A stretch of 64,000 nucleotides of DNA from Streptomyces sp. PH10-H1 (GTDB lineage Bacteria > Actinomycetota > Actinomycetes > Streptomycetales > Streptomycetaceae), in the NCBI RefSeq assembly GCF_030063355.1, contig NZ_JASISZ010000035.1, positions 1-64,000 of the forward strand, read 5' to 3'. The translations under genes and the position numbers were made by a program. The stretch's first letter is position 1, and each line of letters begins with the position of its first letter. Below, piece after piece: positions 34,010-41,736 of this stretch. The notes beneath the pieces are model-generated. The model saw only the letters and a list, made by a program, of their open reading frames with translations, had not been told where the DNA came from and made no database searches.

Positions 34010-34711
34010 CTACTTCGCCCGGTGGCGGCCGCCGCGCGCGCTGGTGGGGGGCGGCGGGGGAACGTCGGAGGGCGGCCGGGGGCCTTCCTTCTTCGATTTG
34101 GCGCGGGCGCGGAGGAACTCGATGGCGATGGGGACGACGGAGACGAGGACGATCGCGATGAGGATCAGTTCGATGTTCTTGTGGACGAACGCGATCTGGC
34201 CGAGCCAGTAGCCGAGCAGGGTGACGCCGCCGCCCCAGAGCGTGCCGCCGATCACGTTGTAGGTGACGAACGTCCGGTAGTTCATGCGGCTGACGCCCGC
34301 GATGATCGGCGTGAACGTGCGGACGATCGGTACGAAGCGGGCCAGCACGATCGACTTGGGACCGTGCTTCTCGAAGAAGGCATGGGCCTTCTCGATGTTC
34401 TCCTGTTTGAAGAGTTTGGAGTCCGGCCGCCGGAAGAGCGAGGGGCCGACCTTTCGGCCGAAGAGGAAGCCGACCTGGTCACCGGCGATCGCGGCGACCA
34501 CGACCAGCAGCATGACCAGCCACAGCGGGGTCTTGAGGGTGCCCCCCGAGACCAGCAGTCCGGTCGTGAAGAGGAGCGAGTCCCCGGGCAGGAAGAATCC
34601 GATCAGCAGGCCCGACTCTGCGAAGACGATCAACAGCACGCCCCACAGGCCGAACGAGTTGATCAGGTGGTCGGGATCGAGCCAGCTGGGCCCGAGGGCG
34701 AGGTTCGTCAC
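34010..34711 (-). CDS. DedA/SNARE-associated family membrane protein
   Basis: This 233-residue DedA protein has the reentrant-helix core LLIVFAESGLLIGFFLPGDSLLFTTGLL, FGRKVGP, and FVPIVRTFTPIIAGVSRMNYRTF (the conserved R of the DedA loop). It spans about five membrane segments and has a basic, Pro-rich tail (KKEGPRPPSDVPPPPPTS). DedA proteins are linked to undecaprenyl-phosphate or phospholipid flipping. GTG start at 34711. A second paralogue lies at 53795. Confidence 0.9.
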   Translation of the reverse strand: MTNLALGPSWLDPDHLINSFGLWGVLLIVFAESGLLIGFFLPGDSLLFTTGLLVSGGTLKTPLWLVMLLVVVAAIAGDQVGFLFGRKVGPSLFRRPDSKLFKQENIEKAHAFFEKHGPKSIVLARFVPIVRTFTPIIAGVSRMNYRTFVTYNVIGGTLWGGGVTLLGYWLGQIAFVHKNIELILIAIVLVSVVPIAIEFLRARAKSKKEGPRPPSDVPPPPPTSARGGRHRAK

Positions 34712-34774
34712 TGGTCAAAAGTACCAACCGAAACCGTGCGCCCCCTGTGCGCGGCGGCGGACCCGGTCCGTGCG

Positions 34775-34818
34775 GCGCAGGACGGGCAGATCGCGGAGGC
34801 GCAGGACGGGTAGATCGC
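34775..34818. repeat. 24-bp direct repeat upstream of the DedA gene
   Basis: Two copies with period 24 (34775-34798 and 34799-34818, second one slightly shorter), sharing GCGCAGGACGGG and AGATCGCG and differing at one base. They lie in the promoter region between the divergent DedA gene and the ABC ATPase. Confidence 0.75.
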
Positions 34819-34942
34819 GCCAACCGTCTTGGCCGAAACGTTCCCCAACGCGGGGACAGTGCATTACGTTCTCCGCAAAGCCACCCGTGCACCACTGGCA
34901 AGTCTCCCTTCGCAGCATCTGAACCTTCTGGCGGATCCTGTT

Positions 34943-36301
34943 ATGACTCGCGCCATATCCCTGCACGAAATTTCAAAGTTCTATCCGAAGCAGCTCGTTC
35001 CGGCCGTCGACCGGTTCTCGCTGGAGGTCGCGCCCGGTGAGTTCCTGGTGCTGCTCGGGCCGTCCGGCTGCGGAAAATCCACCGTGCTGCGCATGATCGC
35101 CGGGCTGGAGGACGTCAGCACCGGCGAGCTGCTGCTGGACGGCGAGTACGCGAACGACCTCGCACCCGGCGACCGCCGGATGGCGATGGTGTTCCAGAAC
35201 TTCGCGCTGTACCCGAGCATGACCAGCCGCCAGAACATCGGATTCCCGCTGCGCTTCGAGATGCCCGGCGAGGACCAGAATCCAAGGGTCGAGGAGACCG
35301 CGCGGATCCTGGGGATCGAGGAGATCCTGGACCGCTACCCGGGGCAGCTGTCCGGCGGCGAGCGGCAGCGGGTCGCGATGGGCCGGGCCATCTCCCGGCA
35401 CCCGTCGGTGTTCCTGATGGACGAGCCGCTGTCGAACCTGGACGCCAAGCTCCGTTCCCACCTGCGCGCGGAGATCGCCCGGCTGACCCGCGGAATGGGC
35501 GTCACCACCGTGTATGTGACGCATGATCAGGCGGAGGCCATGTCGCTCGGCGACCGGGTCGCGGTGATGCGCAGCGGGGTGCTGCAGCAGGTCGGCACAC
35601 CGCGCGACACGTACCACCTGCCGGTGAACGTGTTCGTCGCCGCGTTCATCGGGACGCCGCGGATCAATCTGCTGCAGGCCACGGTGCTGGCGCCGCTGGG
35701 CGGCGGCATGTGGATCGACTTCGGGCGGCAGCGCCTGGGACTGCCGGAGCCGCTGAGCCTGGACCACCAGATGCTGCGGATCCAGCAGGGCCGGCACATC
35801 ATCGTCGGGCTGCGCTCCGAGGCGGTGCGGATCGCGGCGCCGAGCAACGCGCACGCGGGCGAAGTGGTGCTCAGCGGCATCGTCGAGCATGTGGAGTACC
35901 AGGGGCACGAGTGCCTGGTGCATCTGAACACCGGGGCGAGGCCCGCGATCGTGCCGGAGCTGGAGGCGCCGCGGCTGCCCGCGCAGCGCTCCCGCTCCGC
36001 GGCACGGCGGGCGGCCGCGGGACCGGGCGGGCTGGGGAAGCTGGCGCGCAAGGCCGCGGGACGGTTCCCAGGACTGCTGCAGGACCCGGAGGGCAACGGC
36101 GCGGTGAAGGTACTGGACCCGCCGCCGGCCGACCGCGCGGAGCAGCCGACCGGAGACCTGGTCGTCCGTACCGGGCCCGACATCCGGGTGCGGCCCGGGG
36201 ACCGGGTGCCGCTGCTCGTGGACCTGGCGCACCTCTACATCTTCGACAACACGGGCCGCCGGATCTGCCCCGCGCCCTCGGAAGAGCCGCGACTGGAGTA
36301 G
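34943..36301 (+). CDS. Carbohydrate ABC transporter ATPase, MsiK/UgpC-like, with C-terminal insertion
   Basis: This 452-residue ATPase of the multiple-sugar type has Walker A GPSGCGKSTVLRMI (residues about 37-50), Q-loop MVFQNFALYP, signature LSGGERQRV, Walker B VFLMDEPLSNLDAKLR and H-loop VTHDQAEAM. The TOBE/OB regulatory region starts near residue 240. A run of about 70 residues rich in Ala, Arg and Pro (residues about 345-415: RSRSAARRAAAGPGGLGKLA and beyond) is inserted into it before the final VRPGDRVPLLVDLAHLYIFD strand pair. Relatives are usually 360-400 residues. The ATG at 34943 is chosen since homology begins there. No permease is adjacent, as for a shared ATPase. Confidence 0.85.
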   Translation: MTRAISLHEISKFYPKQLVPAVDRFSLEVAPGEFLVLLGPSGCGKSTVLRMIAGLEDVSTGELLLDGEYANDLAPGDRRMAMVFQNFALYPSMTSRQNIGFPLRFEMPGEDQNPRVEETARILGIEEILDRYPGQLSGGERQRVAMGRAISRHPSVFLMDEPLSNLDAKLRSHLRAEIARLTRGMGVTTVYVTHDQAEAMSLGDRVAVMRSGVLQQVGTPRDTYHLPVNVFVAAFIGTPRINLLQATVLAPLGGGMWIDFGRQRLGLPEPLSLDHQMLRIQQGRHIIVGLRSEAVRIAAPSNAHAGEVVLSGIVEHVEYQGHECLVHLNTGARPAIVPELEAPRLPAQRSRSAARRAAAGPGGLGKLARKAAGRFPGLLQDPEGNGAVKVLDPPPADRAEQPTGDLVVRTGPDIRVRPGDRVPLLVDLAHLYIFDNTGRRICPAPSEEPRLE

Positions 36302-36342
36302 TCCGGCGTGCGAAGGCCGCCCGCAAGGGTCACCGTTCCCTC

Positions 36343-36708
36343 ATGGGTATCGAAGATTTCGGCGGCGGCCAGTCACAGCAGTCCGACGTCCTGGTGGTGA
36401 CCACGAACGACGCCCCCGGGTACCGGGTCGAGCAGGTGATCGGCGAGGTGTTCGGGCTGACCGTGCGCTCCCGGCACCTGGGGAGCCAGATCGGCGCGGG
36501 GCTCAAGTCGATGATCGGCGGCGAGCTGAAGGGTCTGACGAAGACCCTGGTGCAGACGCGTAATCAGGCGATGGAGCGGCTCGTCGAGCAGGCGCAGGCG
36601 CGCGGGGCGAACGCGGTGCTGACGATGCGCTTCGATGTGACCGAGGCCGCCGAGGTGGGCACGGAGGTGTGTGCGTACGGCACCGCCGTGGTGCTGGTGA
36701 AGGAGTAG
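36343..36708 (+). CDS. YbjQ-family (heavy-metal-binding domain) protein
   Basis: This 121-residue cytosolic protein of the YbjQ / UPF0145 family has VVTTNDAPGYRVEQVIGEVFGLTVRSRH, QARGANAVLTMRFDV and VCAYGTAVVLVKE. The family forms pentamers; its function is unproven despite the metal-binding label. The ATG at 36343 is 41 bases after the ATPase stop on the same strand. It converges with tipA, 3 bp apart at their ends. Confidence 0.88.
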   Translation: MGIEDFGGGQSQQSDVLVVTTNDAPGYRVEQVIGEVFGLTVRSRHLGSQIGAGLKSMIGGELKGLTKTLVQTRNQAMERLVEQAQARGANAVLTMRFDVTEAAEVGTEVCAYGTAVVLVKE

Positions 36709-36711
36709 GGC

Positions 36712-37146
36712 TCACACGTTGCGGACCGCGTTGGCGAGGATCGCGTCGCGGAGGTACGCCGCCAGGCCCGGCCTGACCGCCTCGTAGGTGGCGGTGAAGC
36801 GCTCGTCGGCGACGTACATCTCGCCGAGCCCGGTGTGGATCTCGTACGTGCAGTCGTAGAAGAAGCGGCAGATGTGCTGACGGTGCTCCTCGGCGAGGTC
36901 CATCGCCTGCTCGGAGTCCGGTCCGGCACCGGTGTCCATGGCGGCGGCGAGCCGCGAGTTGACGCCGTCGACGTCGGCCTTGATCCGCAGCCAGTCCTCC
37001 TTGGTGTACGACGCCGCCTTGCGCTGCGACTCCTGGTACGCCTCCGTGCCGCCCCAGCGCTGCTCGGCCTCCTCCGCGTAGTCATCGGGGTCGAACTGCC
37101 CACCGAAGACCTCGAACTTCTCCTCGGGTGTGAGGTTGATGCCCAT
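36712..37146 (-). CDS. tipAS: TipAS drug-binding domain, internal translation product
   Basis: An internal ATG at codon 110 of tipA follows GGAGG by 8 bases and would yield exactly 144 residues (MGINLTPEEKFEVFG to the shared stop). This is the same length and position as the separately translated thiostrepton-binding TipAS in S. lividans, where it is far more abundant than TipAL. The visible internal ribosome site supports independent translation here too. Confidence 0.75.
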   Translation of the reverse strand: MGINLTPEEKFEVFGGQFDPDDYAEEAEQRWGGTEAYQESQRKAASYTKEDWLRIKADVDGVNSRLAAAMDTGAGPDSEQAMDLAEEHRQHICRFFYDCTYEIHTGLGEMYVADERFTATYEAVRPGLAAYLRDAILANAVRNV

Positions 37147-37473
37147 CTTCTTCGCCTCCATGGCTCTTTCGACGGCCGCGGCCATCTCCTGCAGTCTGGT
37201 GATCCGCGCGGACAGCAGATCGTGCTGGCGGCGCAGGTGCGCCGATGGGTCGGCGGCCGGGTCGTCCAGCAAGGTGCCGACCTCGTCCAGCGGAAAGCCG
37301 AGTTCCCGGTAGAACAGGATCTGCTGCAGCCGGTCGAGGTCGGCGTCGGCGTAACGCCGGTGGCCCGCGTGGCTGCGGCCGCTCGGGGTGAGCAGCCCGA
37401 TCTCGTCGTAGTGGTGCAGGGTCCGCACGGTGACGCCGGCGTAGCCCGCGACCTGCCCTACGGAGTAACTCAT
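36712..37473 (-). CDS. tipA: MerR-family thiopeptide-responsive regulator TipAL
   Basis: This 253-residue regulator equals S. lividans TipAL in length. The N-terminal winged-helix MerR domain (SYSVGQVAGYAGVTVRTLHHYDEIGLL, residues 2-28) and HRRYADADLDRLQQI lead into a dimerisation coiled coil and then the TipAS ligand domain from residue 110. In the drug pocket, Cys208 (YDCTYE) is kept, but the position seven residues on, HTC in my memory of S. lividans, is HTG (Gly215). Start ATG 37473. It should activate its own promoter through the dyad at 37533-37549. Confidence 0.93.
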   Translation of the reverse strand: MSYSVGQVAGYAGVTVRTLHHYDEIGLLTPSGRSHAGHRRYADADLDRLQQILFYRELGFPLDEVGTLLDDPAADPSAHLRRQHDLLSARITRLQEMAAAVERAMEAKKMGINLTPEEKFEVFGGQFDPDDYAEEAEQRWGGTEAYQESQRKAASYTKEDWLRIKADVDGVNSRLAAAMDTGAGPDSEQAMDLAEEHRQHICRFFYDCTYEIHTGLGEMYVADERFTATYEAVRPGLAAYLRDAILANAVRNV

Positions 37474-37523
37474 CGCTTCTCCGCTCCTCTCGTGCTCGCG
37501 TGATTTCTCCGCTTGCGTGATCC

Positions 37524-37554
37524 ACGGTGACGCCTCACGTCGCGTGAGGTGCAA
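37524..37554 (-). promoter_or_regulatory. tipA promoter with MerR-type operator
   Basis: On the minus strand TTGCAC (37549-37554) and CACCGT (37524-37529) are 19 bp apart, the long spacer of MerR-activated promoters. The spacer contains the dyad CCTCACG-cga-CGTGAGG (37533-37549), similar to the S. lividans ptipA operator. It also sits about 23 bp ahead of the divergent LysE gene. Confidence 0.78.
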
Positions 37555-37571
37555 GTGGCACACTTGTTCGC

Positions 37572-38246
37572 ATGCTGGGGATAACTGATCTTTCGACGTA
37601 CTTGGCGGGGCTCGCCCTGATCATCCTGCTGCCGGGGCCGAACTCGCTGTACGTGGTCTCGGTCGCGGCCCGCCGCGGGCCGCGCACCGGCTACCGGGCG
37701 GCGGCCGGGGTGCTGTGCGGGGACGCCGCGCTCATGACGCTGTCGGCGTGCGGTGTGGCGTCGCTGCTGCAGGCCAGCCCGGTGGCGTTCACGGTGGTCA
37801 AATTCGCCGGGGCCGGGTATCTGACCTGGCTCGCGGCGGCCATGATGCGCGGCGCGTGGGCGCTGTGGCGCGGGCGGGCCGAGCGGAAGCAGCCGGCCGG
37901 CGCCGAGGGCGGCGCGGCCGGCGGCGCGGCGCAGGAGAAGGCGGAGCGGCCGTTCCGCAGGGCGCTGGTGATCAGCCTGTTCAACCCGAAGGCGATCTTG
38001 TTCTTCGTCGCCTTCTTCGTGCAGTTCGTCGACCCGGGGTACCCGCATCCGGCGCTGTCGTTCCTCGCGCTGGGCGCGTGGGCGCAGCTGTTCAGCATCA
38101 CCTATCTGACGGTGCTCATCTTCAGCGGCACGTATCTGGCGGCGACGTTCCGGCGGCGCAAGCGGCTGACGGCGGGGCTGTCGGCGGGGGCCGGCGCGCT
38201 GTTCCTGGGCTTCGCGGCGAAGCTGTCACTGGCCAGTACGGGTTGA
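37572..38246 (+). CDS. LysE-family amino acid exporter (LeuE-like)
   Basis: This 224-residue RhtB/LysE transporter with about six helices has LIILLPGPNSLYVVSVAARRGPRTGYRAA (PGPN signature), GDAALM, an insert of low-complexity Ala/Gly residues in the central cytoplasmic loop, and SLFNPKAILFF (FNPK signature). It would export neutral amino acids or small derivatives. It is transcribed divergently from tipA, with starts 98 bp apart and the TipA dyad between, so TipA may influence it. Start ATG 37572. Confidence 0.88.
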   Translation: MLGITDLSTYLAGLALIILLPGPNSLYVVSVAARRGPRTGYRAAAGVLCGDAALMTLSACGVASLLQASPVAFTVVKFAGAGYLTWLAAAMMRGAWALWRGRAERKQPAGAEGGAAGGAAQEKAERPFRRALVISLFNPKAILFFVAFFVQFVDPGYPHPALSFLALGAWAQLFSITYLTVLIFSGTYLAATFRRRKRLTAGLSAGAGALFLGFAAKLSLASTG

Positions 38247-38307
38247 GCCTCCGGACGGGCGCGGCGGGCCCGATCGCCGTATCGTCCCGAGGGAAGGAGG
38301 CACCACG

Positions 38308-38352
38308 ATGACCACCCCCGTGAATGTTGCCATTGAGAGGGCCAACGCCTGA
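38308..38352 (+). CDS. 14-residue leader-type ORF coupled to gad
   Basis: ATG 38308 to TGA 38350-38352 encodes MTTPVNVAIERANA. A textbook AAGGAGG lies 8 bases upstream. Its stop overlaps the gad ATG by one base (TGATG). The large gene itself has only GAGAGG at a poor distance, so ribosomes probably load at this mini-ORF and re-initiate. It contains no run of regulatory codons, so attenuation is not evident. Confidence 0.55.
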   Translation: MTTPVNVAIERANA

Positions 38353-39758
38353 TGCCGCTGCACAAAGGAACCGGGGACTCGCGCCCGCTCGCGGTCAATC
38401 CGTTCTTCTACGGCGACGCCGACCCTGTCGCCAGCATGCGCACCGCCCCGCCCAAGCACCGGCTGCCGGACGGGCCGATGTCGCCGCACGCCGCCTATCA
38501 GCTGGTCCATGACGAGCTGATGCTCGACGGCAACTCACGGCTCAACCTGGCGACGTTCGTCACCACCTGGATGGAGCCGCAGGCCAATGTGCTGATGGCC
38601 GAGTGCGCCGACAAGAACATGATCGACAAGGACGAGTATCCGCGCACCGCCGAGCTGGAACGGCGCTGCGTGGCGATGCTCGCCGACCTGTGGAACGCGC
38701 CCGACCCGGCGGCGGTCGTCGGCTGCTCGACGACCGGCTCGTCGGAGGCGTGCATGCTCGCCGGCATGGCGCTCAAGCGCCGCTGGGCGAAGCGCAATGC
38801 GGACCGCTATCCGGCGACGGCCCGCCCCAACCTGGTCATGGGCGCGAATGTGCAGGTGTGCTGGGAGAAATTCTGCGCGTTCTGGGAGGTCGAGGCACGC
38901 CTGGTGCCCGTGGAGGGCGACCGGCTGCACCTGGACGCCGCGTCCGCCGTGGCGCTGTGCGACGAGAACACCATCGGGGTCGTCGCCGTACTCGGCTCGA
39001 CCTTCGACGGGTCGTACGAGCCGGTGGCGGAGATCTGCGCGGCTCTCGACGCGCTCCAGGAGCGCACGGGCCTTGATGTGCCGGTCCATGTGGACGGCGC
39101 CTCCGGCGCGATGGTCGCCCCCTTCATCGACGAGGACCTCGTCTGGGACTTCCGGCTCCCCCGCGTCGCCTCGATCAACACCTCGGGCCACAAGTACGGG
39201 CTGGTCTACCCGGGCGTCGGCTGGGCCCTGTGGCGCGACCGGGACGCGCTCCCCGAGGAGCTGGTCTTCCGCGTCAACTACCTCGGCGGCGACATGCCGA
39301 CCTTCGCGCTCAACTTCTCCCGGCCGGGCGCGCAGGTCGTGGCGCAGTACTACACGTTCCTGCGGCTGGGCCACGACGGCTACCGCGCCGTGCAGCAGAG
39401 CAGCCGGGACGTCGCGATGTCACTGGCCGCGCGGATCGAGGCGCTCGGCGGCTTCCGGCTCATCACCAAGGGCGACCAGCTGCCGGTCTTCGCCTTCACC
39501 ACCGCCGACGACGTGAAGAACTTCGACGTCTTCGACGTGTCGCGGCGGCTGCGCGAACGCGGCTGGCTGGTGCCCGCGTACACGTTCCCGCCGGACCGGG
39601 AGGAGCTGGCCGTTCTGCGGGTCGTCTGCCGCAACGGCTTCTCCCAGGACCTCGCGGACCTGCTCGTCGAGGAACTCGCCCGGCTGCTGCCCGAACTGCG
39701 GCAGCAGCGCGAACCGCTGGACCGCCCGGCGGACGTCGCGACGGCCTTCCACCACTGA
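38352..39758 (+). CDS. gad: Glutamate decarboxylase
   Basis: This 468-residue PLP enzyme makes GABA and CO2 from glutamate and consumes a proton. Motifs are NLATFVTTWMEPQANVLM, STTGSSEACMLAGMALKRRW, DGASGAMVAPF and the PLP lysine loop INTSGHKYGLVYPG. The C-terminal 15 residues diverge from the enterobacterial calmodulin-like or pH-sensing tail. The start ATG 38352 overlaps a 14-codon leader-like ORF. The upstream LysE-type exporter, 105 bp away on the same strand, is not an obvious GABA antiporter. Confidence 0.94.
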   Translation: MPLHKGTGDSRPLAVNPFFYGDADPVASMRTAPPKHRLPDGPMSPHAAYQLVHDELMLDGNSRLNLATFVTTWMEPQANVLMAECADKNMIDKDEYPRTAELERRCVAMLADLWNAPDPAAVVGCSTTGSSEACMLAGMALKRRWAKRNADRYPATARPNLVMGANVQVCWEKFCAFWEVEARLVPVEGDRLHLDAASAVALCDENTIGVVAVLGSTFDGSYEPVAEICAALDALQERTGLDVPVHVDGASGAMVAPFIDEDLVWDFRLPRVASINTSGHKYGLVYPGVGWALWRDRDALPEELVFRVNYLGGDMPTFALNFSRPGAQVVAQYYTFLRLGHDGYRAVQQSSRDVAMSLAARIEALGGFRLITKGDQLPVFAFTTADDVKNFDVFDVSRRLRERGWLVPAYTFPPDREELAVLRVVCRNGFSQDLADLLVEELARLLPELRQQREPLDRPADVATAFHH

Positions 39759-39797
39759 CGTCGCTCGTGGGCCGGCGCCTGCGGCAAGGCGCCCCGC

Positions 39798-40895
39798 TCA
39801 GCGGTAGGTGACGGCCAGTACGGCCATGTCGTCCGTGCCGTGGCCGCCGGACCATGTCTCGACATCGCTCACCAGGGCGTCGATGACGTCCTGCGGCCGC
39901 TGGAAGGGACCGCGGCCGGCCAGCCGCTCGGCGGGGTCGTAGAACACCCCGGCCCCGTCGCGCGCCTCGGTCACCCCGTCGGTGACCAGCAGCAGGGTGC
40001 CGCCGGGCGGCAGCCGGTGGACGTCGGGCCCCGAACGGCGGCCGCAGAGGCCGCCGATGCCGAGCGGCAGGTCTGGCTCGGCGGCGTCCAGGGCGCGGAC
40101 CGTGCCGCCGACCAGCAGATACGGGGCCGGGTGCCCCCGGTTCAGCAGCCGCAGCGTGCGGTAGTCCGGGGAGAACTCGGCGAGGAGCGCCGTCGTGAAG
40201 CCCTCCGTCCGGTCCTCACCCGACCGGCGGATGCCTTCGCGGACGAGAGCGTGCTCCAGCCGTTCGGCCAGCTCCAGCAGGTCCGGCGCCTGTTCGGCCG
40301 CCTCCCGGAAGGCGCCGAGCACCACCGACACCGCCCCGACCGCGCCCAGCCCCTTTCCGCGCACGTCTCCGATCAGCAACCGGATGCCGTACGGGCTGTC
40401 CTCGGCCGCGTACAGGTCCCCGCCGATCCGCGCCTCGCTCTGCGCGGCGCGGTAGCGGGCCGCGATGTCCAGCGGGCCGATGTGGCGGGGCGGGGTGGGC
40501 AGGATCGCGCGCTGGGCGGCTTCCGACACCGTCCGTACGGTGTCCAGTCGGCGGCCGTAGCGGGCGATCACCCGGTTCACCACGAGACCGATGACTCCCG
40601 CGAGCAGCACATTGACGATCTCCGTGACCCCCGGCGCATGGCCGAACGTGCCGTGCCGCACGGTCAGTCCGGTGGCCGTCGCCAGGGCGAGGGCGGAGAG
40701 CGCGAGGGTGGACCGGAACGAGAGCGTCGCCCCCGCGGCCACGCAGGCCACGGCCAGCAGCGGACCGCCGTGGTAGTCGGCCGGCGTGAGCAGGTCGAAG
40801 CCGGCGCCGATCAGGACGAGGGCCGGGGCGGCGAAGCGGATGTAGCCGGGCCCGCTGGCGGAAAGGCGGTCCACGCGGCCTCCGTCATCGCTCAC
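39798..40895 (-). CDS. Membrane PP2C/SpoIIE-family serine phosphatase
   Basis: This is a 365-residue protein. Three to four N-terminal membrane helices (about residues 18-120) precede a PP2C-SpoIIE catalytic domain with SEARIGGDLYAAEDSPYGIRLLIGDVRGKGLGA (metal aspartates), LLNRGHPAPYLL and LLLVTDGVTEARD, and GTDDMAVLAV at the end. Such phosphatases dephosphorylate anti-sigma-factor antagonists in Streptomyces partner-switch modules. No antagonist or anti-sigma gene lies beside it. GTG start 40895. Ligand sensing by the membrane part is inferred. Confidence 0.88.
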   Translation of the reverse strand: MSDDGGRVDRLSASGPGYIRFAAPALVLIGAGFDLLTPADYHGGPLLAVACVAAGATLSFRSTLALSALALATATGLTVRHGTFGHAPGVTEIVNVLLAGVIGLVVNRVIARYGRRLDTVRTVSEAAQRAILPTPPRHIGPLDIAARYRAAQSEARIGGDLYAAEDSPYGIRLLIGDVRGKGLGAVGAVSVVLGAFREAAEQAPDLLELAERLEHALVREGIRRSGEDRTEGFTTALLAEFSPDYRTLRLLNRGHPAPYLLVGGTVRALDAAEPDLPLGIGGLCGRRSGPDVHRLPPGGTLLLVTDGVTEARDGAGVFYDPAERLAGRGPFQRPQDVIDALVSDVETWSGGHGTDDMAVLAVTYR

Positions 40896-41060
40896 GATTC
40901 ATGGCGCACGCGTCATCGCCCACGCGTCGTCGCTCATGCACGACCGCCGGAACGGGGTCTGATACGAGATCTTATGTCCACTTTTGCGGGAATGCGGAGT
41001 GGCGGCCCTTCGGGCACCGTGGACGGAGGGACAGAACTCTCACTACGCCGGGAGACCGCC

Positions 41061-41276
41061 ATGACCGACCGTACGTACCGGGTGACCGAGATCGTGGGCA
41101 CCTCTCACGAAAGCATTGACGCCGCGATCCGCAATGGGATCCACCGGGCGTCGCAGACGCTTCGCGCGCTCGACTGGTTCGAGGTCACCCAGATGCGCGG
41201 CCACATCGTGGACGGCGAGATCGAGCACTACCAGGTGGGACTGAAGGTCGGCTTCCGCCTGGAGGACAGCGAGTAG
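41061..41276 (+). CDS. Dodecin flavoprotein
   Basis: This 71-residue small flavin-binding, dodecameric storage protein has the family pattern TYRVTEIVGTSHESIDAAIRNGIHRASQTLRALDWFEVTQMRGHI, with the tryptophan (W39) that stacks on flavin, and a C-terminal VGLKVGFRLED. The ATG is preceded by GGGAGA. Dodecins buffer FMN or riboflavin derivatives in actinobacteria. A minus-strand ORF overlaps its 3' end. Confidence 0.93.
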   Translation: MTDRTYRVTEIVGTSHESIDAAIRNGIHRASQTLRALDWFEVTQMRGHIVDGEIEHYQVGLKVGFRLEDSE

Positions 41277-41574
41277 CCGGAGGCACGGCCAGGTACGGCG
41301 CCGGTACGGCCGGGCACGGACAGGCGCTGACGGCCACGGCCGGGCACGGGCCGGCCGACCCGGAGCGGGCGGCGGGCGTACCGCCGGCCGCTCCGGTGCC
41401 GCCCTCCTGGTGGGGAGCGGCCGTGACCGTCACCGGGAGACCGTCCCGGGATCCGATGACGGTCACGGAGCCGTCGGCCGCGGTGAGGTCCGCGGCCAGA
41501 AACGGGACCCACCGCGGCTGCGGCAGGCGGAGGGTGCACGGCTCGGCGGACATCGACCGGTCGGTGAGAACCAT
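41185..41574 (-). CDS. Possible hypothetical protein antisense to dodecin end
   Basis: This 129-residue frame has a well-behaved first 60 residues (VLTDRSMSAEPCTLRLPQPRWVPFLAADLTAADGSVTVIG) and then a low-complexity Pro/Ala/Cys tail that overlaps dodecin by 92 bp in antisense. The ATG at 41574 has only AAGG at a short distance. It may be a real small gene whose true stop lies earlier, or a chance frame. Confidence 0.3.
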   Translation of the reverse strand: MVLTDRSMSAEPCTLRLPQPRWVPFLAADLTAADGSVTVIGSRDGLPVTVTAAPHQEGGTGAAGGTPAARSGSAGPCPAVAVSACPCPAVPAPYLAVPPATRCPPGGSRPSVPPGSARSRRPRCGRASG

Positions 41575-41736
41575 TGCCTTATTTGATGCTTATCTAACGT
41601 TTTGCCCGTTTCCTGACCACGGAAAGTAACCATTCGCCGTAGCGGAACCCCGCGGTGTCGACCGAATGGCGGAGGGTGCGCGGCTCACGGCGTGTCCCGG
41701 GGGCCATGACGGCGGCGGCACGGAGATGATCCTCCG
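41277..41736. other. Region between dodecin and the M23 peptidase
   Basis: Apart from the doubtful minus-strand frame (to 41574), it contains GC-rich repeats of GGTACGG/CGGGCAC type (41285-41360), an AT-richer patch at 41575-41620 that could be a promoter for the M23 gene, and no RNA gene or clear hairpin. Confidence 0.5.

Noticed and set aside
32399..34813. 804-residue plus-strand frame over the ThrE and DedA genes
   Set aside because: It is antisense to two well-supported membrane-protein genes and is Arg/Gly/Glu-rich with no start signal.
34829..34860. LacI-type sugar operator (GAAACGTTCC) ahead of the ABC ATPase
   Set aside because: Only the AACGTT core is palindromic and the flanks do not match; too weak to call.
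36712..37146. TipAS as a separate gene
   Set aside because: It is the same reading frame as tipA; it is listed only as an internal translation product.
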